From Armigeres subalbatus (taxonomy: Eukaryota; Arthropoda; Insecta; Diptera; Culicidae), in the NCBI RefSeq assembly GCF_024139115.2, contig NC_085141.1, forward strand, positions 69,295,481 through 69,359,480: DNA of 64,000 bases, written 5' to 3'. Shown here in pieces: positions 20,097 through 31,137 of this stretch. How positions within the stretch are numbered: the stretch's first letter is position 1; each line of letters starts with the position of its first letter. Position numbers and translations under genes: made by a program. The notes under the pieces were generated by a model that had not been told where the DNA came from, ran no database searches, and saw nothing but the letters and a program-made list of their open reading frames with translations.

Positions 20097-23000
20097 GAGT
20101 AAATTGTTCATAAAATCAAAAAACGGATCGTTTGTAATGCCATCAAAACTCGGACGGAAAGGGTTTGACAAACCACAGTCAATAACCAATAACAGAAGAA
20201 TGATTAAAAAATTGGATTGAATGCAAGAATCGTTTAGTCACGAACCAACATAAAAGTTGAATGGAAAACGGCTAGTGGATGCGGATAAAGCCGAAAGCTG
20301 TTAAATACCACCCTCGACCATGCAACAGGGGCTGAAACAAAAGAACAGACAAAAAAAGTCAATCATGTGGCACAACGTGCGGAAATAAAGCGTCGTCGTC
20401 TGGAATCTGGACCGAGAGCAAAAAAAAAAACAAAACAAAAAACGAATAAAAGCGGTAACCAAAATATTGCGCGCGCGATATTTCAGTGACGCGTAGAATA
20501 TGCCGCTCGATTTAATGGGAAATTTACGGGCCATTTTCCGCGGCGAAACGTGCAGGGAGGAAAACCGGAGGGAATGGCGAATGCATCCGAAGTGCAATAC
20601 GCGACTTTTGTACTGCGTTGCGGGCTGCTTCAGCCACTCGTTTAATGGTATAATTAATAGTTCAGCGATTGCAAGTGCATAATGAACAGAATGATTTTCA
20701 ATCCATTAAATTGGTGTTAAAATGGTCTATGAGATCCGAAATTTAAATAATTATGAACGACGATCTGAAAGAAATAGACAAAAAAGGGGATAGCTTTCAC
20801 GCTTAATTTTTTCACCAGAGCGACAATCGGAATGGATATTTTAAAAGATTTTATATAACTGTTTTTGTATTTTTGTTTTATTAAGGCAGGCATTTTCGTC
20901 TTTTCGTCATAGTCTCGAAAACCAATAAAAGAGACACTTTTTTCCGAACTTTTCAATACTAAATCGTAAGCTCAGGAGAAACGTGCTGCTATAGTGGAGT
21001 TCTAGCAAATGGACGTTGCTTTCGTTGGGTTTTGCCTCTACGAAGATGGACGGAAATACCTGTCGTGTCCCTACGCATTTTGTAGACACAAGTTTCAACT
21101 CTAAACACCAATTAATTTGATTGCAATTTGTTGCATTCAACGGGGAATTCGGCTCCGTTGTCCCATTGCTGTTGAAACTATCTGTGAACACTATTTCTAC
21201 ACAAAGGGATAATTCAGTCAAAAACGTGGTCACAATAGGCATTTTGTGTGCAGTGTACAATTTCAAAAAGATCATTGATATTTTTGTTTTGTGTATGTTA
21301 TCCATAAGTTTTTGGGTCACGGTATGTTTTGCAATCACTTTTTTCCCAATTTACGTAATCTTTTACCATTTGCAAAGACTGAAGCGAATGGGTTATACGG
21401 AAATCCCACAACCGACTTTATATGTATAGTTATAGTTATAACATCCCTGCTCTACACGAATCATGTCTTGGTGAAACGTGCTCGTCACAGAGCCTATTAT
21501 ATAAAAAAGAAGACAGTTTTGCTTGTCGAGCTTCGCCACCACGCAGCGCCACAAAGACCTGGCGCAGTCGTCGCCTAGCAGTGTGGTAACTGTGGGATTT
21601 GAATTAAATTTTCTCACAATTCCCATCCCAGCTCCCGATCCGGAAAAAGCTGGACAAAGTCAATACCAGTGGGTTGCTAAGCTACGGCCACGGCAATAAG
21701 ACGGGATAACGCTGTCCAGTTTTTCGTTCTCACTGTCAGCTGGCATTTTCATTAAAACACTCTAATGAAGCGGCGACCTTTGGGGATGCATCCTCGGCCT
21801 TTGGTATGGTTTCTTTGTCGTTTCCCACTAGCGAAGGATCGGGCTCTAACTGGCGTGTACCGTGGTAGAGTGAAATGGATATTTCGGACATTGGAGCATA
21901 TTATGGTCCTCTGGAATTTGAATAGATCAAATCCAATTCAATTGAACAATAATGGTTCTCATTAAAAAGTACTAATTCTTAAGAGAACTCGGTAAAAACA
22001 AAATGTGAACCATTATTTAAAGTTCAAAATACATTCATTTGCCCTAGTGGGTAACCTTTTCTGTCCTTATGTCGCCATCTACTGCCTGCTGCACATGATT
22101 GTCATATCCGAGTGCGGCGACGGCGATGAGACTATTGTTCATTGGACTGGGGTCGTATGACTATTCCTGTCCCATTAAACCAAGACAGGCTATTTTGCTT
22201 CTAACATGGAGTGCAGCGTACTGACATTTGAATTGATCGCCAATCGTGTTCGAGGTTGTAACCTTTTCTTTATATTCACTCATGTATATGATTTGCACAC
22301 CAACGCAGCATCACCTTTTACATTATCTACATATTATATCGATTTGGAAACTATTTTGAAGCGGTAATGGTAATCGTTCCATTATGTTCAACAAGCTCCA
22401 ATATTAATTATACATATTAGCAGAAGATACCATTTTTGTTCAATTTGTGTTGTTTTTAGTGCTAACTCATTAAATGAAAAACCACATAAATAAGCAACAA
22501 CATAATTTATGCTTCAATTATTTGTTTTAAGTTGTAGTTGTACTCTAATGAACTGGAAATCGTATACAACCCTACTGAAAGAGTGAGCAAAACAAGAAAC
22601 CAACAACAACACTCACAGCTTTCCCCGGGAAAGCTGTTAAGCTGTTGCAGCCCCACTTGAGAAGCATCCGCTTTCGCCGCTACAGGTCCGATGGACGGCG
22701 GCTGAATCGGTGGGACACACACACTCTCGAGACGGGAATAATAGCATTTTCACCCTCAGCCCCACCAGCACGCGGGGATTGAAATAATTGTTTGCTACAT
22801 TGTATGAAGGTCATGGAGGAATTTTTTTTAATTTCATTGACAAAGAATGCGTCCTCTGGTAAATACTGCTGCAATACTGTCAGGCACAAGGACTGCAGAA
22901 TTCGCTATCAATTGACAGTGAACGACGATAAATGAGGGACATAAACCTCTCTCAATTATAGCAAGCCATGAAAACAAAAGTTCAACGCAACCTATTTTAA

Positions 23001-23214
23001 TCAATTAGTTTATTATAGGCTCACTCGCCGTATCCAACTTTACAGAGCCAATATCATATTTTATCATTTCTTTTAATTACCCATTCTATTTTTATTTTCA
23101 CCCGAATAAACTTTATTTTGAAACTCGACCATTTTTATGTGGCCCTTAACGCAACCTAATACAAGTGCGAAAAAAAATCTGAGAGACAGGCAATAATTGC
23201 CTTGATCTTGCCTT
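20097..23214. other. Unassigned DNA, possible single-copy segment
   Basis: About 3 kb with no recognisable element. A GC-rich piece lies at about 20480-20660 and another at about 21520-21700. Short overlapping frames on both strands show no domain. It could be host intergenic, UTR or intron sequence; I cannot distinguish these. Confidence 0.35.
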
Positions 23215-23540
23215 GATAATTGATCTTTCTCGACAAAAATTGTATCTCGTTTTATTGTCTCAGTCGATTCTATGGCTTATTTAAGGTTAACTTTCCCAAA
23301 GAACCCATATTTTTTGAAGCCTCTAACTATTTTTAAAATCGAAAAAGTGCTTCACGTGTGAACCGGCCTGAAAAATTCACCCGATGTTTGCTCAAAATCG
23401 GGCCAATCTTAAAAATACAGCACTTTTTTGATTTTTGTTTTAAATTTTGAAAATATATAGAGTTGACTTTAAATAAGCCAAAGAATCGATTGATCGAATA
23501 ATTTTTTTTGACGAGAAAGGTTAATTGCCAACGGTAACAT
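23215..23540. repeat. Inverted-repeat element with arms of about 130 bp
   Basis: The left arm (TCTTTCTCGACAAAAATTG, TCGATTCTATGGCTTATTTA, AAAAAGTGCT) pairs imperfectly with the right arm (AGCACTTTTTTGA, AAATAAGCCAAAGAATCGAT, GACGAGAAAGG). No TSD was identified. It lies just upstream of a BEL protease fragment and has no coding capacity. Confidence 0.6.
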
Positions 23541-23610
23541 TTTTTCTGCACAGCTGTGTAAAACAAGTTAAAATGCATCACCACCCATTTTTTCTAACAG
23601 AACGGTTATG

Positions 23611-23930
23611 CTAGCGTATGAAGGTAACACGAGATAAGGTGGATATCGCGGAACTTGGCATCGAACAACTTTCAACAAGAATTAAGCAGCGAGTCGTGGA
23701 GCGCTCGCGAGGTTCCCAATTCTCGCGAGAACTGCATTTTCTGATTTTACCCAAGGTAACAGTCAACCTCCCAACAGTTTCGGTCAAGTTTGACGGCTGG
23801 GCAAGTCCAAACGGGATCGAATTGGCGGACCCTGTATTTTTTGAGTCTAAAGAAGTGGACATCGTGCTCGGGATTGAGTCATTCTCTGACTTCTTTGAGA
23901 CAGGTAGGCGGACTTCACTAGATGAACGGT
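23611..23930 (+). pseudogene. BEL/Pao retrotransposon protease-region fragment
   Basis: The plus-strand frame contains SRELHFLILPKVTVNLPT and NGIELADPVFFES, then EVDIVLGIESF. This order (a LADP block followed by a DxxLGxE block) is what I recall from the region between protease and RT in BEL/Pao Pol. Neighbouring Pol sequence is missing on both sides. It is a relic independent of the BEL copies at 27 and 58 kb. Confidence 0.65.
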
Positions 23931-23934
23931 TGTA

Positions 23935-24022
23935 TGACTTTCGCCAGAAAGTCATTTGCCAGAAGGCCTTTTGCCAGAATGGACCATTCCCCAGAATTGG
24001 TCATCACCTATTTGCCATGCGC
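23935..24022. repeat. Short-motif array, GCCAGAA type
   Basis: Runs of TTTCGCCAGAAAG, ATTTGCCAGAAGG, TTTTGCCAGAATGG, TTCCCCAGAATTGG and ATTTGCCA. The array continues after the inserted RTE copy (GCGTTTGCCCAGT), so the RTE element landed inside it. Confidence 0.7.
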
Positions 24023-24035
24023 GCGTTTGCCCAGT

Positions 24036-24698
24036 GGTGGTGACGAAATCGAGGTGGTTGAAGAATTCGTGTACTTGGGCTCACTGGTGACCGCCGATAA
24101 CGATACCAGCAGAGAAATTCGGAGACGCATAGTGGCTGGAAATCGTACGTACTTTGGACTCCGCAAGACGCTTCGATCGAATAGAGTTCGCCGCCGTACC
24201 AAACTGACTATCTACAAAACGCTTATAAGACCGGTAGTTCTCTACGGACACGAGACCTGGACGATGCTCGTGGAGGACCAACGCGCGCTGGGAGTTTTCG
24301 AAAGGAAAGTGTTGCGTACCATCTATGGTGGGGTGCAGATGGCGGACGGTACGTGGAGGAGGCGAATGAACCACGAGTTGCATCAGCTGTTGGGAGAACC
24401 ATCCATCGTTCACACCGCGAAAATCGGACGACTGCCGTGGGCCGGGCACGTAGCCAGAATGTCGGACAGTAATCCGGTGAAAATGGTTCTCGACAACGAT
24501 CCGGGAACTCGACAACGACGGGAACAAGAAGGCAAGGTGCACAGCGGGCAAGGTGGATCGATCAGGTGGAGGACGACTTGCGGACCCTCCGCAGACTGCG
24601 TGGTTGGCGAAGTGCAGCCATGGACCGAGCTGGATGGAGAAGTCTTTTATGTGCAGCACAGGCCACTCCGGCCTTAGTCTGATGATAAATAAATAAAA
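24036..24698 (+). mobile_element. 5'-truncated RTE LINE copy, 663 bp
   Basis: Bounded by a perfect 13-bp duplication GCGTTTGCCCAGT (24023-24035 and 24699-24711). It contains only the 3' end of the RTE element found full length at 13038-16333, in the opposite orientation, and ends in an ATAA-rich tail. Similarity to the full copy is high by eye. Confidence 0.9.
24039..24677 (+). pseudogene. RTE LINE ORF, RT end and C-terminal block
   Basis: One open frame reads GDEIEVVEEFVYLGSLV, RRIVAGNRTYFGLRKTL, LYGHETWTMLVEDQR, GEPSIVHTAKIGR and WAGHVARM, covering the segment that is frameshifted in the full copy. Near 24500 a small insertion shifts the frame, so the last 55 or so residues are not the family sequence. 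It was dead on arrival because of 5' truncation. Confidence 0.85.
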
Positions 24699-24954
24699 GC
24701 GTTTGCCCAGTATGAGTAATAATTCTTAACGCCATGAACTTTTGGCATAACTATGAACAGCGTCAAAAGGATATAATAAGGGACATTTTTTACAATTTAG
24801 CTTTGTTGTTGTTGTTTTATAGTTGTTTTCTACTGAGGTATATAACACCGCGCCGGTCGATAATAGATTTTTTTCCTTTATTTAAGTGATTTAAACGACA
24901 ATAGAATTGAAAATACCTTATCTGTACATAAGACGTTTGCATACATAATCCGAG

Positions 24955-26130
24955 TATAGCAGCTTGTCCGGATTAAGTCAAAAATGGCGGATGTGATCCT
25001 TTCTTTCAAATATGTGTTTGCCCGGATTAAGGCAATGGTGGGTGTGATCCCTTCTTTCAAAATAGGTGCTTACCCGGATTAAGGTAATGGTAGATGTGAC
25101 TGCTTCTTTAAAAATAGGCGCTTGCCCGGATTAACACAATGGTTGATGTAATTCCTTCTTTAAAAGTAGGCGCTTGCCTGGATTAAGGCAATGGTAGATG
25201 TGATACCTTACTTAAAAGCAGGCGCTTGTCGGGATTAAGGAAATGGTGGATGTGAACCCATATTCAAAAATAGGCGTTTGCCAGGATTAAAACAATGGTG
25301 GATATGATCCCTTCTTCAAAAGAAGGTGAATGTGATCCTTTCTTTTAAAGCAGGCGCTTGCCGGGATTGATGTAATGGAAGATGTAATACCTTCTTTGAA
25401 AGTAGGCGCTTTCCCGGATTAAGGTAATGGTGGATGTGAACCGTTCTTTAAAAATAGGCGTTTACCAGGATTAAGGCAATGGTTGATATGATCCCTTCTT
25501 CAAAAGAAGTCGCTTTTCTGGATAAGGGCAATGGTGTATGTAATTCATTCTTTAGAAGAAGGCGCTTGCTCGGATTAAGGCAATGGTAGATGTGATCCCT
25601 TCTTTGAAAATAGGCGTTTGTCAGAAATGAAGCAATGGTGGATATGATCCATTTCTTTAAAAGAAAGTGCTTGCTCATATAAAGGCCATGATAGAAGTTA
25701 TCCCGGTGTCCTCCTTAGCCAAGCGGTAAGATGGGCGGCTATAAAGCAAGACCATCCTGAGGGTGGTTTGGTTCGATTCCCGGTGCCGGTCTAGGCAATT
25801 TTTGGTTTGGAAATTGTCTCGACTTCCCTGGGCGTAAAAGTATGATCGTGTTAGCCTCATGGTAATATCAATATATATTATACGAATGCAAAAATGGTAG
25901 CTTGACTTAGAAACCTCACGGTTAATAACTGTGGAAGTACTGAATGAACACTAAGCAGCAAGGCGGCTATGTCCCAGTGGATATGTAATGCCAATGAAGA
26001 AGAAGATGTTATCCCTTCTTTAAAAGTAGGTAGTTGCCCGTATCCGTGTTTGAATATGTCAACTGTGGATATGATTCCTTCTCTAGAAATAGACATTTTG
26101 CCTAGATTTGTAGATATAACTTGTTCAATA
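24955..26130 (+). repeat. 52-bp-period satellite, about 16 units
   Basis: The unit is close to GCTTGCCCGGATTAAGGCAA followed by TGGTGGATGTGATCCCTTCT and TTAAAAATAG. Unit starts near 25123, 25175, 25227, 25359, 25411, 25463, 25515 and 25567 are spaced by 52 bp apart from one irregular region. Some variants recur about three units apart (25227, 25411, 25567), hinting at a higher-order repeat. A SINE (25705-26007) splits it. Units become degenerate after 26040. Confidence 0.9.
25705..26007 (+). mobile_element. Feilai-like tRNA-derived SINE
   Basis: 303 bp with an 8-bp TSD GTTATCCC (25697-25704 and 26008-26015). The tRNA-like head has a pol III A box TAGCCAAGCGG (25716-25726) and a perfect B box GGTTCGATTCC (25770-25780). 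The body ends TGTAATGCCAATGAAGAAGAAG. It inserted into a satellite unit. Confidence 0.9.
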
Positions 26131-26459
26131 AAAGCAAATGGCGTCTAGTATGACTTAAAATGATATTATCCAATCGTAGATATGATTTAATTTTTGAACT
26201 GAAGTCAGCGCCTGGAATGAGACGAAGAAATATGATATCCATTCGTGAACAGTTTGTTTGGTATTAGACAAATATGATTTTTTTTCGATGAATAGTATCC
26301 ATCTATTTGAAAATTGTCTAATATGTTGTCCATTTTATAAAAATTAATTATACCGCAAGTCCCTTCATTACAAAATAATACCAAATTCACGTTATGCAAA
26401 ATTACCTCCTTTATATGATGTTTTTCCTATTCTTTAGCCACCAATAATAATTGGAATTT
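26131..26459. other. Unassigned AT-rich DNA
   Basis: Degenerate sequence following the satellite. The first part may contain decayed units (AGATATGATTTAATTTTTGAA resembles part of the unit). No gene is seen. Confidence 0.35.
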
Positions 26460-26580
26460 TCAGTTTTACGATTTCTGGGGAATGGTACATTCTGGCAAAT
26501 GATCTATTCTGGCGAATAGCTTTCTGGCAAAAATCATTCTGGCAAATTGATTCTGGCAAATGGTTTTCTGGCAAATGTCA
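26460..26580. repeat. Short-motif array, TTCTGGCAAAT type
   Basis: TTCTGGCAAATGATC, TTCTGGCGAATAGC, TTCTGGCAAAAATC, TTCTGGCAAATTGA, TTCTGGCAAATGG and TTCTGGCAAATGTC follow each other with spacings of about 17-21 bp. It is the same architectural type as the other GGC(A/C)AA arrays in the window. Confidence 0.8.
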
Positions 26581-26704
26581 TACAATCATTTGACGTCATT
26601 AACGGTATGGCGCGCCATACGTCATGGCGTAGCTTCTTGTTCGAGTTGTGATTCGTCCAGGGAGCATCTTTCGGATGGCCATATCTTCGTGTTACACGGA
26701 ACAA

Positions 26705-26960
26705 TTAGACAAAGACAAGAAAAAAACTGAGAAAGAGCAAAAAATAGGGGTATTGGACTTTTATGTCAGACGAGCAAAGGAAGACATAAATGACCTGCAT
26801 ATAAACCACATCGCGATCCCCTAAAACACATCTTACTTCCCTGTAGGGTTGTTTACCTCGGACCACAAGGGTATCCAATAGTTGCTCTCTGGAGACGTCG
26901 TTTTCCGAGCAATACCAAACTACGTGATCGAACTTTCTCAGATTACGACAGTATGGGTTA
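26705..26960 (-). pseudogene. RNase H-type LINE 3' fragment, minus strand
   Basis: Minus-strand reading FDHVVWYCSEND, REQLLDTLVVRGKQP, DRDVVYMQVIYVFL matches the plus-strand fragment at about 27770-27960. The HVVW-C block with a preceding Cys-rich stretch resembles the C-terminal zinc-knuckle end of I/R1/Loa-type LINE ORF2. Only the 3' end is present. Confidence 0.65.
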
Positions 26961-26984
26961 CATGAGTAGGATCGATCAAGCTGC

Positions 26985-27480
26985 TCAGACAACGGTCCAA
27001 AGATGTGAATTGCCGCACCACCCACCACCAAGGCACGATGATTTCTGCAAGACGGCTTCGGGAGTTTCATTGAACGATGTTTTGCTGGTGGGGCCAGTGA
27101 TTCAAAGAGGACTTGAGGTCGATATGTTTGCGAAGCCGTACACGGCAAATCATGTTGGTGTGAATGTTCCGTCAAATCAATATTTGCGAAGCAGAAAGGC
27201 CACTCCATTGCATTCTCTGGAGATCTTCTCCGATTGATAAAGTAAGGGCGTATGAGTTCAACACTTCACGTATGACACCAAGCCAGCTCTCTTTCTGGCC
27301 GCACGTACGGTCAAACAACTGGCCCAAGCAGAGGAAACTCGGTTTCCATTAGCAGCACGGGCTGCTGAAGAAGATGTCTATATGGGCGATGCTACTTCGG
27401 GAGCAGACGATATTGAAACTGCTAGACTAAATGATGGGTAGCGGTGGATTCCGGCTCAGAAAGTGGGCTTCTAATAATCC
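26985..27480 (+). pseudogene. BEL/Pao Pol relic, reverse transcriptase
   Basis: Shifting plus-strand frames read KTASGVSLNDVLLVGP, then MFRQI and ILWRSSP, then LAARTVKQLAQAEE and EEDVYMGDATSGADD (a degraded form of the BEL YVDD-SGAD block), then KVLKGMPQDDL. The order matches the BEL/Pao RT. Frameshifts and stops occur every few dozen codons. It is interrupted by a LINE fragment and continues at 28065. Confidence 0.75.
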
Positions 27481-27559
27481 CAAGGTGCTCAAAGGTATGC
27501 CGCAAGATGATCTGTCAATACAACAATCAGTGGAGCAGGTGAGGTTTATGATAAAATAT

Positions 27560-28020
27560 TCTCGAGCAACGAGTTTTTCCCATTAGTCCGTCAGAGGACT
27601 CTTCAAAGCTGGCAAAGGAATTGGACACACAACGAACTATTCACCATAATTCCAAAAGTTTTTGTGCGAACGTGGTTGAGAGGTGAGGACTTAAGTCGAG
27701 GTTTTCCTAAACGCACATCTGTACATAATAAACCTTGTCGATAGCAACTTATGTAGGTGAGGAGCTGGTTATGATGACATCGATCACGTAGTTTGGTTCT
27801 GCTCGGAAAATGACGCCTCCAGAGAGCAATTATTGGATACTCTTGTGGCCCGCGGAAAACACCCCTTCAGGGAAGTTTGAGGTGTTCTGGGATATCGTGA
27901 TGTTGTCTATATGCAGGCCATGTATAGTTTTCTTTGTACTTCTGGCATCAAAATCTAATATTTTGCCAAATGCCCGGATGAGAGAGAAGCTGAAAATTCC
28001 TGATCCCAAATCCTAAGCAA
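27560..28020 (+). pseudogene. RNase H-type LINE 3' fragment, plus strand
   Basis: Reads LQSWQRNWTHNELFTIIPKV, WLRGEDLSRGF, then HNKPCR, DDIDHVVW, REQLLDTLVARGK and YRDVVYMQAMYSFLC across frames. The same family lies inverted at 26705-26960. It splits the BEL relic and ends near AAATCCTAAGC, where BEL sequence resumes shortly after. Confidence 0.65.
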
Positions 28021-28064
28021 AGTCCATCCTTAAATATTGTAAACTAACCTCGAGTCACCACGAG

Positions 28065-28954
28065 TTGGGTTCCACATCAGATTTTCTGAAATTCCAATTT
28101 GCAATCTTCGCACCGGAAAAGCAAAAGGAGTATACAAAACGTCAATTTTTGTCCGTAATTGCTGCATTGTTTGACCCATTATGTCTACTGGGTCACCACT
28201 GCAAAAATATTTATGCAGCAGTTATGGTCTATCCAGGACGGAAATGAAGGAAAGCTTGACTGGGATCAGCCACTCTTTTCAACGGTGGGTAAGACGTGGG
28301 GGAAACTGCAGAGCCAATTACCAGCCATCGAGCCCTAATTAAAATCCCATCCCTGGATCGAAACGTCGGCGATGAAGTAAAACTGTCAACGTTATTACCC
28401 GTGACTGAAAGCCAATCCGAATATTAAGTAAACCTTATAACAATTGGCCGATGTGTCATCATGCCTGGCGCGAAAACAGTGGAAGTACAATGCTTCTCGG
28501 ACGCTTCTGAGAAGGCTTACGGAGCATGTGTTATTTAAAAAGTGAGAACTTGGACGGGGCTGTAATGGTCCGACTTTTGCCCTCAAAGTCATGTGTAGCC
28601 GTAGCGCCCTTGAAATGTTAGTCGATTCCGCGATTGGAATTATGCGGAGCCCTAATAGCGGCCCAGCTCTACGAAAAGGTTCAAGCGTCCCTGAAATCCA
28701 CGATTAATTGATTTGTTATCCAGGGGGATTACACCAGAAGAAATCATTGGGAACCGGTTCTGGTGGCAGGGTCCAAAGTGGCTCGAACTTGGACCAGAAC
28801 AATGGTCGAAAGCACCAAAAAGGTTTGGAGACGAAGGAGAGGCAGAAAGACGTTGGGTGGTAACAGACCGCATCGTGCTTTCGTGCTGTGCGGTTCTTTC
28901 TCTCTTTGCGGAAGGAAGTTTTTAATACTACCCGAAGCTATTTTAATTTCAACG
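28065..28954 (+). pseudogene. BEL/Pao Pol relic, RT thumb and RNase H
   Basis: The first frame has FLKFQFAIFAPEKQKEYTKR and ALFDPLCLLG, matching the conserved FDPLGLL block. Next comes VEVQCFSDASEKAYGACV (RNase H, with FSDASE), and then MLSRGITPEEIIGNRFWWQG, the block before integrase. Stops separate the pieces. The integrase is absent, and the copy is cut at 28954 by the foldback element. Confidence 0.75.
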
Positions 28955-28959
28955 GTGCA

Positions 28960-30180
28960 CAATGGGGAAATCCGATTTCAAAGGTGGAAAAAATTGATAA
29001 CTTTCTTCACGAACAACTTACAGAAGAGATCAAGAGCTTATTCGAAAGGGAATTTTGCAAAGAATTCAGTGAGTGCTGTTTCATAGACGTGGAACGCTTC
29101 TGTATGTAGCTATTGAGCTCGTTTTGCCCTAATGTCCCATATATTGCGAGTTTCCAAACTATTTGTCATTTTATCTTTAAGACATTGTTCTAAAATTGTG
29201 TTTATCTCTTCACTGTGGATCCACAGATGGCCACTGAATATATTTTGTTGGCAAAAGTTGGAAATTTAAGGGATTTTGGGGTCAAATAAGCATCAAAGTG
29301 CATTTTATGTCCAATTCTCATGTATTCTATAAAAATTAGTAATATTTACAGATAAGTGTTGATATTGTTGTCTCAAAGTGTTGAACAGATGTTGTCAAAT
29401 GTTTGCCAAACAAAAATCAATGAAAGAAATCGTTTCACAAATGTTTTATTTGGTAATTTATTGAGTAAAAAACGATTTTTAAAAACTTTTGAATGGCACC
29501 GATGCCAAACATTTCCAAACCATACCCGATAGCACAACTAGACAAGAATAGTCATATGTTATGAGTCTTGATGTGATCATAGATAGGAGGTGATGGGAGA
29601 TACTCTTTTTCCTACCTTTTGCGCAAATTCCCCTATGAAATAATATAGCTCAATGGTTCTGAGGATGGAAAAGATGTAGTATTGTTAATTTAATTGATAT
29701 TTTCCAATGATATAATGAAAATAACAAATAATCATAAAATTCATTAAAAATATTGAATTATAGGGGATTTAGGGGTCATACAGCTCATTTAATGTATTTT
29801 TTATTCAAAATAGGATAACATTTTTCACGGACGACGCACATAGAATATTAAGGGCTTATTCGAAAGGGAGTTTTCCAAGAAATTCAGTAAGAGATGTTTT
29901 ATTGGCGTGAGACACTTCTGTATGAAGTTATTAAGCTCGTGTTGCCCCAATGTTCCATACATCACAGTTTATCATATTTTTCGTGCTTTTATCTTCCAAG
30001 TATTGTACTAAAGATGTGTTCCTCTTCATTATAGATCCATAGAAAAACACTATACATGCTTTGTTGATAAAAGTTGGAAATTTAAGGGATTTTGGGGTCA
30101 AATAAGTATTAAATTGCACTTTACGTGAATTTTTCATGTATTCTGTAAAAGTTAATGAAAATATTATTATTCTCCCAAAA
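28960..30180 (+). repeat. Tandem units of about 820 bp in the left arm
   Basis: Blocks starting TTATTCGAAAGGGA(A/G)TTTT recur near 29038 and 29856, and AAAGTTGGAAATTTAAGGGA recurs near 29256 and 30078, each about 820 bp apart. The reverse complements appear in the right arm in mirrored order. The second unit is truncated by the SINE and the centre. Confidence 0.75.
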
Positions 30181-30190
30181 TGTTCTACAT

Positions 30191-30483
30191 TCTTCTTCTT
30201 CTTCTTATTGGCATTACATCCCCACACTGGGACAGAGCCGCCTCGCAGCTTAGTGTTCATTGAGCACTTCCACAGTTATTAACTGCGAGGTTTCTAAGCC
30301 AAGTTACCATTTTTGCATTCGTATATCATGAGGCTAACACGATGATACTTTTATGCCCAGGGAAGTCGAGATAATTTCCAATCCGAAAATTGCCTAGACC
30401 GGCACCGGGAATCGAACCCAGCCACCCTCAGCATGGTCTTGCTTTGTAGCCGCGCGTCTTACCGCACGGCTAAGGAGGGCCCC
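30191..30483 (-). mobile_element. Feilai-like tRNA-derived SINE
   Basis: 293 bp with an 11-bp TSD ATGTTCTACAT (30180-30190 and 30484-30494). On the minus strand the head has A box TAGCCGTGCGG (30462-30472) and perfect B box GGTTCGATTCC (30408-30418). It ends TAATGCCAATAAG and (AAG)n. It is absent from the opposite arm, so it inserted after the arms formed. Confidence 0.92.
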
Positions 30484-30843
30484 ATGTTCTACATGCATTG
30501 ATGTTTGAATGTTTGCGAAACAATTTCTAATGAAGTAAATCATTTCATAAATGTTTTGTTTTGTGATTTATTGGGTAAAACCCGATTTTCAATGCTTCTG
30601 AAAAGTGTCGATGCCAATCATTCCCAAACCATGCCCGTTTGCACAACTAGATAAGAGTAAATATATTAGTCGATGTGATAATAGATAGGAATAGATAGGA
30701 AATATTCTTTCCTCATGACGTTTTACCCAAATACCCCTTTTGAAATAATGTGGCTCAATGATTCTTAGTTAAGAAATGATGGAGTAACATTGATTCAATT
30801 ATAATTTGTCAATGATACTATAAAAATAACAAATATTCGTAGA

Positions 30844-31137
30844 AAAATATATTAAGCTCTTTTTTTTTAGTGGAATGTATTAAACCGTCTAAGACGAATT
30901 AAGTACTGTCCATTTAATTCCACCAGTTAATTTTCGTTATCTTTGCAGATACGTATTTCGACCACAACTGTGTGGTCGTCTTCAGTGTCTTGTACTTGAC
31001 TCGACTTGAGTCGAGTCGAGTCAAGTACAAGACACTGAAGACGACCACACAGTTGTGGTCGAAATACGTATCTGCAAAGATAACGAAAATTAACTGGTGG
31101 AATTAAATGGACAGTACTTAATTCGTCTTAGACGGTT
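30844..31137. mobile_element. Hairpin retroposon with 124-bp palindromic arms
   Basis: Flanked by a perfect 13-bp duplication AAATATTCGTAGA (30831-30843 and 31138-31150). Positions 30883-31137 form a palindrome with arms of 124 bp and a 7-base loop at 31007-31013. I found no mismatch where I checked. The asymmetric part, read on the minus strand, is AATACATTCCACTAAAAAAA then AGAGCTTAATATATTT. It matches the tail of the copies at 50913-51112 and 57366-57448. Variable-length TSDs and a one-sided tail suggest retroposition. Confidence 0.85.
31031..31076 (+). other. Hammerhead-ribozyme-like motif
   Basis: Order of parts: GACA (31031-31034), CTGAAGA (31035-31041), one extra C, stem II GACCACA / TGTGGTC (31043-31049 and 31054-31060), GAAA (31061-31064), TACGTATC (31065-31072), TGCA. 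This follows the hammerhead core CUGANGA-stem-GAAA-stem-UH. Departures are an extra base after the CTGAAGA box and a stem III that is a self-complementary ATACGTAT without a loop. The mirror copy is at 30946-30989. Activity is unproven. Confidence 0.45.

Noticed and set aside
21490..21530. TATA-like promoter (TATTATATAAAAAAG)
   Set aside because: AT-rich strings like this are expected by chance here, and no start or ORF follows that supports a promoter.
23611..23930. Host aspartic protease or endogenous viral element other than BEL
   Set aside because: The short fragment fits the BEL/Pao protease-region pattern better, and no non-retroviral viral motif was seen here or elsewhere in the window.
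25705..25800. Functional tRNA gene
   Set aside because: A and B boxes are good, but the sequence continues into a SINE body with an AAG tail and TSDs, and other copies exist. It is a SINE head.
24955..26130. CRISPR-like regular repeats
   Set aside because: Repeats are contiguous 52-bp units without unique spacers, in a eukaryotic transposon-rich context. This is a satellite.
26705..27208. 167-codon minus-strand frame as a gene
   Set aside because: It fuses the antisense of a BEL relic with a LINE C-terminal fragment, so it is a chance fusion.
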